Assembly: GCA_002842465.1 (NCBI GenBank)
Contig: PHDA01000022.1
Location: forward strand, 1 to 43,870
DNA from: Bacteroidetes bacterium HGW-Bacteroidetes-7
Lineage (GTDB): Bacteria; Bacteroidota; Bacteroidia; Bacteroidales; UBA932
Length of the DNA: 43,870 bases
Direction: 5' to 3'
A program made the position numbers and the translations under genes. Under the pieces are notes generated by a model. It was not told the DNA's origin and ran no database searches. It saw only the letters and a list, made by a program, of their open reading frames with translations. The stretch's first letter is position 1; every line of letters begins with the position of its first letter. Positions 16,212 through 24,200 of the stretch are shown one piece after another.

Positions 16212-17531
16212 TTAGAGAGATATTGGTTTCCCTTTGTAAAAGTCGAGAATTTTAAGCTGAAACACATACTGATATTTCGATTGGAAATACTCAGATTGTG
16301 CTTTAAAGAGATTTGCTTTCGCAACAGAGTAGTCGGTTGCATTAAGAGCACCCACGTCAAATTTTTGCTGAACATATCTGAATGACTCCTGCATAGCAGT
16401 AACATTTCTCTCTGAAGCCAGATAACGCTCGTAATATGCGAATGCGTCATTGTTGGCCTGCTGGATCTCTTTGTAAAGCATTTGTCTTCTGCTTTTTACC
16501 TCGATCTGAGAACTCCTCACACCCAGTTTAGCATTTTTTATATTTGTTTTAGTCTGAGAATTATTGAAAATTGGAATACTGATCCCAAAACCCATTGAGG
16601 GGTTTCTGTTTTCATTAAACTGGTCCATGAACGGCTGATCACGACTGTCGCTGTAGTATGTACCGTAACCGGCAGAAAATGAGAGAATCGGAAAAGCCCG
16701 GCCTTTAGCTAGTGACAGCTGAATATCTGAATTCTTAAGATTGAGTTCTGCACTCTTTATCTGAGGCAATGACTGTGAAAGCTCATAAAGATTGTCAATT
16801 GATTCTCCATTAAAATCCTGAATCATAAAATCAATATTAACATCCTGAATATCAAAATCGTTAGAGTTTTCAAGATCAAGAAGCTGTACGAGACTCAATA
16901 AGACACTTTTCAGTTGGTTTTTTGCATTTACAACTTGCACCCTCTCAGCAGCCAGCTGAGCCTCAATTTCGAGAAAAGAGCTATATGCAAGGCTACCGGC
17001 ATCAACCATCTTTTTGGTTCTGTCAACCTGTTGCTCCACACTTAGAATGCTCTGATCTGCTGTTTTTACGATCTCTTTTGAGAGAAGAATCTGGAGGTAT
17101 AACCTGGCAATTTCAACCGAAATGTCGTTTTTAATTTTGCTTACCTCAACAGTAGAAATCTCCTTCTGGAGAGTTCTGCTTTTAACCTCGTTACCCTTAG
17201 TGAAACCCTCAAAAAGATTGATGCCTGCCCTCGCATTTGCACTTGTGCTTTGGGTAAGCTTATTTTCGATAATCTCCAGAGTTTGAAGGTTTACCGAGCG
17301 ACCCCAGTTCATAGAGTGGCTCAGAGAAGCATTAAGAGAAGGGATATAGTTCATCTTAGCCTGCTGAAGATTATTCTCGCTTTGTTCTACCGCAAGTTCC
17401 TGCTGTTGTATCTGCAAGTTATTATCCCAGGCGTACCTGATGCACTCCTCAAGACTCCACCTCTTCTGACCGCTGAGGAGAGATGGCACGATAAGGAGTA
17501 GTAATAAAGGGAGTTTGTAATAAATTTTCAT
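16212..17531 (-). CDS. TolC family outer-membrane channel
   Basis: 439 residues from the ATG at 17531; the frame also opens 9 nt earlier at a TTG, which is less likely. Signal peptide MKIYYKLPLLLLLIVPSLLSG, then W-S-L-E-E-C-I-R-Y-A, the usual start of the outer-membrane efflux protein domain. Two similar halves rich in long helices with Q/N/A heptads follow (QQELAVEQSENNLQQAKMN; LNLKNSDIQLSLAKG). SFSAGYG and GFGISIPIF are typical of TolC strands. It forms the trimeric outer-membrane exit duct. It lies 64 nt downstream of the second small peptide gene and 11 nt upstream of the adaptor. Confidence 0.87.
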   Translation of the reverse strand: MKIYYKLPLLLLLIVPSLLSGQKRWSLEECIRYAWDNNLQIQQQELAVEQSENNLQQAKMNYIPSLNASLSHSMNWGRSVNLQTLEIIENKLTQSTSANARAGINLFEGFTKGNEVKSRTLQKEISTVEVSKIKNDISVEIARLYLQILLSKEIVKTADQSILSVEQQVDRTKKMVDAGSLAYSSFLEIEAQLAAERVQVVNAKNQLKSVLLSLVQLLDLENSNDFDIQDVNIDFMIQDFNGESIDNLYELSQSLPQIKSAELNLKNSDIQLSLAKGRAFPILSFSAGYGTYYSDSRDQPFMDQFNENRNPSMGFGISIPIFNNSQTKTNIKNAKLGVRSSQIEVKSRRQMLYKEIQQANNDAFAYYERYLASERNVTAMQESFRYVQQKFDVGALNATDYSVAKANLFKAQSEYFQSKYQYVFQLKILDFYKGKPISL

Positions 17532-17595
17532 AATTCGCAAAGTTAATTTTTTTCTATTACAAAACTCCCAAAAAATACAAAATATTTATACGGTA

Positions 17596-17811
17596 TTACT
17601 TGTAAATCACCTGTGTGTTTGCCTGCATCTCGTACATATTATTGCTTAAAAACTTAAACAAACGCCACATTTTTTTTACACCATAACCCACACCTCTGCC
17701 AACAGCGTTGGCAATATCGTAGTCCCAACCATCGGAACCACCTGTAATTCTGCAACTTTCCTCGAAGTTCAGGGCAGTTAACGAACTGCAACTAATATCT
17801 ATACTGTTCAT
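17596..17811 (-). CDS. Double-glycine leader peptide B (putative exported bacteriocin-like peptide)
   Basis: 71 residues from the ATG at 17811. That start is chosen because it follows a GGAGG ribosome-binding site and overlaps the upstream stop (TAATG). The leader ends at residues 24-25 in ESCRITGG and shows classical C39 spacing: Leu at -12, Glu at -8, Ile at -4, Gly-Gly at -2/-1. The predicted mature peptide is 46 residues (starts SDGWDYD), with a glycine-rich stretch NAVGRGVGYGV followed by a cationic amphipathic segment KKMWRLFKFL. GRGVG is a GxxxG motif. There are no Cys pairs or modification enzymes nearby. The neighbouring C39 exporter would cleave after GG and export it. Antimicrobial activity is inference; a signalling peptide is an alternative. 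No immunity gene is recognised. Confidence 0.75.
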   Translation of the reverse strand: MNSIDISCSSLTALNFEESCRITGGSDGWDYDIANAVGRGVGYGVKKMWRLFKFLSNNMYEMQANTQVIYK

Positions 17812-17999
17812 TACGCCTCCTCCCAACCTGCTTGAAATCCATCTTTAAATGCCGGCCAGTATTTTTCTGCCTTTTTTATGGCATCACCCAACATATTCAG
17901 CAACAACCAGAGTTCACGGAGAGAAACCCCTCCATTTGTCTGCATTTCATTTTCGTCAAGAGTCTTCAACCCCCACTCATCTCTCAAATGCTCTTTCAT
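17811..17999 (-). CDS. Double-glycine leader peptide A (putative exported bacteriocin-like peptide)
   Basis: 62 residues, ATG at 17999. The leader ends at Gly23-Gly24 within LDENEMQTNGG, like Bacteroidetes GG leaders, but the spacing from the E-M pair to GG is one residue shorter than the usual pattern. The predicted mature peptide has 38 residues: a hydrophobic helix (LRELWLLLNMLG), a mixed-charge segment (AIKKAEKYW) and an end with GFQAG, a GxxxG motif. Its stop codon shares an A with the ATG of peptide B, so the two are translationally coupled. It sits 161 nt downstream of the C39 exporter. Role as bacteriocin or pheromone is inference from leader, size and context. Confidence 0.72.
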   Translation of the reverse strand: MKEHLRDEWGLKTLDENEMQTNGGVSLRELWLLLNMLGDAIKKAEKYWPAFKDGFQAGWEEA

Positions 18000-18073
18000 G
18001 ATTTCAATTTTATTAGTTTATCCACAGTTTAAGCGCGTGGACTTCCGCCGGGAGTGTGCACCCTCCCAATTTA

Positions 18074-18133
18074 TTCACTTTTATCTGTTAATTCACTTTT
18101 ATCTGTTAATTCACTTTTATCTGTTAATTCACT
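18074..18133. repeat. 18-bp tandem repeat, about 3.3 copies
   Basis: On the minus strand the unit AGTGAATTAACAGATAAA occurs three times in a row plus a fourth AGTGAA. The unit length is six codons. The array lies between the exporter stop and peptide A, and in the exporter's own frame it would encode repeated LTDKSE after the stop codon. Confidence 0.9.
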
Positions 18134-18160
18134 TATATCAATTATTTCGCTTATAGCAAG

Positions 18161-20392
18161 TTAAATGGAGATAATTCTGTCTGCAATTCTTAGGGTTGTA
18201 TCATTGTGAGTAATCAATAATACAGCAACCCCTTTCTCCCGCAATTTTAAAGTCAGGTTACATATAAGTTGTTCAGTTGTCTCATCTAAAGAGGATGTTG
18301 CTTCATCCAATATCAGAACTTTTGGTTTACGCAAAACTGCCCTGGCAAAGGCAATTCTCTGCTGTTGGCCCCTGGATAGCATTGCTCCCCCCTCACCGAC
18401 ATGTGAAGCAAATCCGCAGGGGAGCGACTCTGCCAGTTTATCCAGCTCCAGTGAAGCCATAGTCTCAGAAAAGTATTCATAATCTCTCTCGTTACCTCTA
18501 TCCTCTTCGCAAACAATACAATCAAGCAAAGTGTTTCCATAAAGCCCGGGATTTTGAGGCACAATAGAGACTATTTTCCTCCAGGTATCTTTTTTGAATT
18601 CTCTGTAATCCAAATCATTAAGCATAATGTTGCCACTTTTAGGAGATAGATGGTGCATCAATATAGAGGCAATTGTACTTTTACCGCAACCGCTTCGCCC
18701 CGTAATTGCCAGAATTTCACCGCTGCAAACTTCAAACGATAAATCTTTAATGACCAGCCCCCTTCCCGGATAGCCGAAGCTTATATTATCAACTACGATT
18801 TTTGACCCATTTATTTCATGCTTACTTATTTCATTATCATTAATTTCATTATTGCTTGATTCATTCTTGCTTGATTCATTCTTACTTGATTCATTTTTAT
18901 TTACTTCGTTCTTTTTTTCTGCACTCTTATTTGCTTCACTATTATTTACTTCTCTCTTATTTTTACCTTGTTTATTACTTTCAACTCTGCTAATTTCATT
19001 ATCAGTTTCAGATTTACACTCCATTATATCAAACAACCGGTCTGCTGCAATAATTCCCTCTCTTACAGAGGAAATCGATGAGGCGAGCTGCATAAGAGGA
19101 GCCGAAAAGAGTGCCGTAATTGCAAAGAATGAGACAAGCTCACCGGGTGTCAATAACCCTTTGATTGTAGCAGCTCCGCCAACTATCAATACAGATACAG
19201 TGAGCATACCTGAGGTGAACTCTCCTGCCCCTGATGCAGTTACAGAAATCTTTCCCGACGCTGCAACATTTTTATTCAATAGAGTCAGCTTTCCAAGATT
19301 ATCGTTGACAGATATACTTTCTAAACCCATATTTTTAATTGTCTCGGCAGATCGGATGCTCTCTATTACACTGCTCTGAAACTTTGACGCACTCTCCATA
19401 ACTCTTCTTGCAACCGGTCTTGCTATCTTGTCGTGAATTATATAAATTGATAAATAGAGTGGAATAAATGCTGCACAAAGCCATGCAAGATTTTTATCTG
19501 TGACAAAAAGTACGGTCAATGCAAAAATGAGAGTGAGAAAGGCAATAATCCCTCCGGTTACTGTTTCGGTAATAAAATTTCTTATCCTGTAAACATCATT
19601 CACCCGTGATACCATCTCACCTGTTCTAAGCGAGCGGAAAAAACTTAACGGTAATTTGTGAATGTGGGATATGTAGTCTGATATCAATTTCTTATCTGTC
19701 TCTACTGTAACACTTACCATCAGACGACCTCTATAGTATGATACTGCTGCTGTTGCAACCAATACCAAGGAAAGAAAAATTGCATACCTGAACAAATTTT
19801 CTGAGTTTGCCAATGGAATTATCGAATCCAACAGATGCTTAACAAAAAGAGATACGGCCAAAGATGTAGCAATGCTTACTAAAGAGAGCAAAAGGATTGT
19901 GATGTATCTTCCTGCATTTAGCTTGATCACCTGTGCCAATTTTTTATACACTCGTAGCCGTGAACCAAACTCTTTAGAATCTTTGCCCGGAGTAAATAGA
20001 ATAAGCAGGCCGCTCCACTCCTTTAACAGAGACTCTCTAATTACTCTTCGAATATTTCCCTCTGCAGGGTCCATTATTTTGTATTCTTTTGTTGTCACTC
20101 CATAGAGTACAACAAAATGTAGCCATCCATCAGGTTTTCTAAGATGCAGAATGGCAGGCAGAGGAATCTTTGACAACGAAGCAACATCTCCCCTGTAACC
20201 CTCAGCATTAAAGCCGAAATGTTGTGCTGCTTCAATTATACCTCTTACAGTGCAACCCGATGAGTCGGTGCCGCTTTTTACCCTGATTTCTGACAGTGGA
20301 ATTTCTGCTCCATAGTGAGCAGCTACCGATGCCAGAGACGCTGCCCCGCAATCACTTCTGTCATACTGTCTGATTTTTCCCGATCTCCTCAT
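18161..20392 (-). CDS. Peptidase-containing ABC exporter (C39 protease + ABC transporter)
   Basis: 743 residues. Cleaves double-glycine leaders and exports the cargo across the inner membrane. N-terminal C39 protease (1-130): oxyanion Gln9, catalytic Cys15 in YDRSDCGAASL, His92 in LHFVVLYGV and Asp108 in IMDPAEG are all present, so it should be an active protease and not a degenerate C39-like domain. Membrane domain about 160-450. ATPase domain: Walker A GRSGCGKST (565-573), signature LSRGQQQRIAFARA, Walker B VLILDEATSSLD, H-loop LLITHND. Unusual: a ~70-residue hydrophilic Asn/Glu/Lys/Ser-rich linker (about 460-529) with NESSK repeats separates the membrane and ATPase domains. It heads the run exporter, peptides A and B, TolC, adaptor. 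No clear promoter was seen in the 227 nt before it. Confidence 0.92.
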   Translation of the reverse strand: MRRSGKIRQYDRSDCGAASLASVAAHYGAEIPLSEIRVKSGTDSSGCTVRGIIEAAQHFGFNAEGYRGDVASLSKIPLPAILHLRKPDGWLHFVVLYGVTTKEYKIMDPAEGNIRRVIRESLLKEWSGLLILFTPGKDSKEFGSRLRVYKKLAQVIKLNAGRYITILLLSLVSIATSLAVSLFVKHLLDSIIPLANSENLFRYAIFLSLVLVATAAVSYYRGRLMVSVTVETDKKLISDYISHIHKLPLSFFRSLRTGEMVSRVNDVYRIRNFITETVTGGIIAFLTLIFALTVLFVTDKNLAWLCAAFIPLYLSIYIIHDKIARPVARRVMESASKFQSSVIESIRSAETIKNMGLESISVNDNLGKLTLLNKNVAASGKISVTASGAGEFTSGMLTVSVLIVGGAATIKGLLTPGELVSFFAITALFSAPLMQLASSISSVREGIIAADRLFDIMECKSETDNEISRVESNKQGKNKREVNNSEANKSAEKKNEVNKNESSKNESSKNESSNNEINDNEISKHEINGSKIVVDNISFGYPGRGLVIKDLSFEVCSGEILAITGRSGCGKSTIASILMHHLSPKSGNIMLNDLDYREFKKDTWRKIVSIVPQNPGLYGNTLLDCIVCEEDRGNERDYEYFSETMASLELDKLAESLPCGFASHVGEGGAMLSRGQQQRIAFARAVLRKPKVLILDEATSSLDETTEQLICNLTLKLREKGVAVLLITHNDTTLRIADRIISI
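18854..18898. repeat. 15-bp tandem repeat inside the exporter linker
   Basis: Three copies of a 15-bp unit (plus strand GCTTGATTCATTCTT, the third with two changes) encode the pentapeptide repeat NESSK in the exporter linker. The unit is a multiple of three, so copy-number changes keep the frame. Confidence 0.85.
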
Positions 20393-20619
20393 TGCCTGCC
20401 CCCCACATCCAAAATAGAATACTTAAAAATAGGATCAGCAGCCCTCGCCCAAACTCCACCTTTTCCTGCCCCCGAAAAAATTCTCACACACAGAGGACTG
20501 CTAATCCACCGGCGAATCTAAGAGATAATATAAGAGAATGAATGACAAATCGGGTAAATCTCTGATTATTTACCTAATGTGCGATTTTATACGAATTTAA
20601 AAATAGAATTATACCCTTT

Positions 20620-21165
20620 TTAGAATTGTGTGATTTTGTTAAAAATCTGTTCAAGGCCGCTGGTATTATCTTGCAGGTTTTGCAAATATGGGAATACGGC
20701 AGGAGCAATAGATGAGACAAACTCATATAACTTAGACTCTGCAAGCTTTTCAGCAGGCAAAAAGTGGTAAAGTTTGTCAAGTGAGTTTAGAATATGAATT
20801 AAAACACTTAGTACAAATGCATATTTTACAATTGCAAACAGAACACCCAGAATTCTGTCAAACCATCCAAGCAGTGCCAGTTTAACAATTCCGGCCACAG
20901 CTCTGCCTATCAGGTTAACCAGAATTAAAACACCAACAAAAATCAGGGCAAAGGACAAAATATCTATAAGGGTACTTTCTGAACCGAAAAGAGGCTTTAT
21001 CCAGCCCGAAACCAATGATGAAAAGTGCCAGCCGGCCCAAATTCCAAGAATGAGTGCAGCAAGAGCAGCTACCTGTCTTACAAAACCTTTTCTTATCCCA
21101 CCAATAACTGCGGGTATCAAAATAATCAGTATTGCAATATCAACGGGGTTGAAGTTATATCCCAT
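20620..21165 (-). CDS. CvpA family membrane protein
   Basis: 181 residues with four hydrophobic segments. It starts MGYNFNPVDIAILIILIPAV, followed by GGIRKGFVRQ, the signature turn after the first helix of CvpA (colicin V production) proteins. The frame is open further upstream to 21315, but that extension overlaps ileS and its promoter, and family members start here. The name derives from a requirement for colicin V production in E. coli; in most bacteria the role is unclear and may be envelope homeostasis. It is transcribed away from ileS from a promoter with ideal spacing. The peptide exporter lies 227 nt downstream on the same strand. Confidence 0.85.
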   Translation of the reverse strand: MGYNFNPVDIAILIILIPAVIGGIRKGFVRQVAALAALILGIWAGWHFSSLVSGWIKPLFGSESTLIDILSFALIFVGVLILVNLIGRAVAGIVKLALLGWFDRILGVLFAIVKYAFVLSVLIHILNSLDKLYHFLPAEKLAESKLYEFVSSIAPAVFPYLQNLQDNTSGLEQIFNKITQF

Positions 21166-21173
21166 AGCATTTT

Positions 21174-21204
21174 TTTTCAAAAGTAGTGAATAATCGTATC
21201 TTTG
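21174..21204 (+). promoter_or_regulatory. Predicted promoter of ileS
   Basis: The -7 box TATCTTTG (21197-21204) matches exactly. The -33 position 19 nt upstream is TTTT within a T-run. It overlaps the divergent cvpA promoter almost completely. The start site would be near 21210, about 16 nt before the ATG. Confidence 0.6.
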
Positions 21205-21208
21205 CAAA
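21178..21208 (-). promoter_or_regulatory. Predicted promoter of cvpA
   Basis: On the minus strand, TTTG (21208-21205), exactly 19 nt, then TACTTTTG (21185-21178). This is a full match to the Bacteroidetes TTTG-N19-TAnnTTTG consensus. The start site would lie only a few bases before the ATG at 21165, giving a very short leader. Confidence 0.7.
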
Positions 21209-21226
21209 TTCACAAAAAATTCCAAA

Positions 21227-24200
21227 ATGAAGTTTGCCGAGTACAAAAATTTAGATCTGGCGGAATTAAACCGCTCAATATTAGAGAAGTGGAACAAAGA
21301 GGAGTGCTTTTCCAAAACCCTTAAAGCAAGGGAGGGGGCGCCTGTGTTTGTTTTTCACGAAGGGCCACCTTCGGCAAACGGTATGCCTGGTATTCACCAC
21401 GTTATGGCAAGGGCAATCAAAGATGTCTTTTGCCGTTATAAGACTCAGCAGGGTTACCTTGTGAAGCGCAAGGCCGGCTGGGACACACATGGTCTTCCGG
21501 TTGAGCTTGGAGTAGAGAAAATGCTCGGAATAACTAAAGAGGATATCGGCACTAAAATATCTGTAGATGAGTACAATGCCGCCTGCAGAAGAGAGGTTAT
21601 GAAATATACCAAAGAGTGGGAGAGTCTTACCGAGCAGATGGGGTACTGGGTAGATATGAACGACCCCTACATTACATACGATAATCGTTATATTGAGACA
21701 TTGTGGCATCTGCTTAAAGAGATTTACAAAAAGGGTTTCCTCTACAAGGGTTACTCAATTCAACCATTCTCTCCGGCAGCAGGCACAGGTCTGAGCACAC
21801 ACGAACTAAACCAGCCGGGCTGCTACAAAGATGTAAAGGATACAACTTGTGTAGCTCAGTTTGAGGTAATAAGAGGCTCAATATCAGATAAACTCTTCAA
21901 CACCATTAAAAGCACAACCGGCAAAGAGCTGCCACTTTACATACTCGCCTGGACAACCACTCCATGGACATTGCCTTCGAATACAGCCCTTTGCGTTGGC
22001 CCGAACATAACCTATAAAATGGTTCAATCTTTTAACCCGTATAGCGGTGTAGAAACGGTTTATATTATTGCAGAAGAGTTAATACCTCAGCACTTTAATC
22101 CAAAAGGAGCTGAGATGCCTTTTGATGAATACAAACATGGCGACAAAGTAGTTCCTTACCGTGTTTTTGGAGAGTTTAAAGGTGATGAGATTTGCGGAGC
22201 CGAATACAGACAGCTTATTCCATGGGTCAATCCGGGAGAGGGAGCCTTCAAGGTTATAAAGGGTGATTTTGTTACCACATCTGATGGAACAGGAATTGTT
22301 CACATTGCCCCAACATTTGGAGCAGACGACTTAAGGGTCGCCAGACAAAACAACGTACCTGCCCTTATGGTTAAGGACAGTGATGGATTGATGCAGGCTT
22401 TGGTTGACAGAACAGGAAAATTTTACAAAATTGAGGACCTTGACCCCGCTTTTGTAAATACAAATATTAACAGAGAAAGCTATACCGAGTACGCAGGAAG
22501 GTTCGTTAAGAATTCTTATGACGCATCCCTTTCGGATGGCGATACCACATTGGATATCGATCTTGCTGTTATGCTAAAGCAGCAGGGGCTGGCATTCAAG
22601 ATTGAGAAGCAAGTACACTCATACCCTCATTGCTGGAGAACAGACAAACCGGTGCTTTACTACCCTTTGGATTCATGGTTCATAAAAACCACTGCAGTTC
22701 AGGAGAGGATGATAGAGTTAAACAATACAATAAACTGGAAGCCGGAATCTACAGGAAGCGGCAGATTTGGCAAATGGCTAGAAAATCTTCAGGACTGGAA
22801 CCTCTCGAGGAGCCGTTACTGGGGAACACCTCTGCCTGTCTGGAGAACCGAAGATTCAGCGGAAGAGATTTGCGTTGGTTCTGCTCAGGAGCTCTTTAAT
22901 TTAATAGATGAGTCTGTTAAGGCCGGCTTCATGAAATCTAACCCATTCATGGATAAAGGTTTTAAACCGGGAGATTTCTCAAAGGAGAACTACGAGAAAA
23001 TTGACCTGCACCGCCCTTATGTTGATGATATTGTACTGGTCTCAAAATCGGGTAAGCCTATGAAAAGAGAGCTGGACCTGATTGATGTTTGGTTCGACTC
23101 GGGAGCAATGCCGTTTGCTCAGGAGGGTATTGAAAAGCTTGGTAAAAGCGAATTTGGCCAGAGTGCTGACTTCATTGCTGAGGGTGTTGACCAGACACGA
23201 GGATGGTTCTTTACCCTGCACGCAATAGCCACAATGGTTAAGGATGATGTTGCCTTTAAGACAGTTATCTCAAACGGTCTTGTGCTTGATAAAGAGGGCA
23301 ATAAGATGAGTAAGAGGCTTGGAAATGCAGTTGATCCGTTCAAAACCCTCTCTGCGTACGGAGCTGACCCTCTAAGGTGGTACATGCTCACAAACGCTCA
23401 ACCTTGGGATAATCTTAAATTTGACGAAGGCGGTGTTGACGAAGTAAGGAGAAAATTCTTTGGAACAATTTATAATACATACTCTTTCTTTGCCCTTTAT
23501 GCAAATGTTGACAAGTTCACAAACAATCAGCCACAGGTGCCGGCAGAGAGACGTCCCGAAATTGACAGATGGATTATTTCGCTGCTAAATACTTTGATAA
23601 AAGAGGTTACTGAGCATTATGAAAATTACGATGTAACTGCAGCGGGTCGAAAAATTCAGGACTTTGTGAATGACAACCTAAGCAACTGGTATGTACGCCT
23701 TAACCGTAAGAGATTCTGGGGTGGAGAGGCTGACGAAGATAAACTATCGGCCTATCAAACGCTTTATACATGCCTTGAAAATGTAGCAATCCTCTCTGCA
23801 CCAATGGCTCCATTCTTTATGGAGAGGCTTTTCCTGGACCTGAATAAAGTTTCCGGCAATCACAAAGAGAGCTCTGTTCACATGACAATTATGCCATCTT
23901 ATGACCCTTCTTTGATTGACAAAGATCTGGAAGAGAGAATGGGACTTGCGCAAAGGTCATCTTCGATGTTGCTTGCCCTTAGGAGAAAAGTGAATATCAA
24001 AGTGAGACAACCACTCGCAAAGATGCTTATACCTGTTCTTGACGACTCAATCAAACAGCAGTTTGAAATGATCAAACAGTTGGTGCTTGGTGAGGTAAAT
24101 GTCAAGGAGGTTGAATATATTCACGACACAACAGGACTGATTACTAAAAAGATAAAGCCAAATTTCAAGGTTCTTGGCAAGCGCTATGGCAAACAAATGA

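Noticed and set aside
17538..17545. TAACTTTG box on the minus strand just before the TolC gene
   Set aside because: It matches the -7 consensus but no -33 box lies at 19 nt, and the start site would fall on the ATG itself. Probably a chance match within an operon.
18852..19379. 175-codon plus-strand frame antisense to the exporter, rich in Leu, Phe and Ser
   Set aside because: It is the complement of the repetitive NESSK linker and adjoining coding sequence, which gives a hydrophobic-looking repeat by chance.
20361..20459. 32-codon minus-strand frame with a GTG start and a hydrophobic helix, overlapping the start of the C39 exporter
   Set aside because: It has a G-rich site before the GTG and would make a small membrane peptide, so it was considered as an immunity or leader peptide. 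It overlaps the exporter, starts at GTG and has no supporting homologue, so it is not reported as a gene.
21166..21315. Longer N-terminus for the CvpA protein, open to 21315
   Set aside because: The extension runs over both promoters and the ileS start, is not membrane-like, and family members begin at the MGYNFNPVD position.
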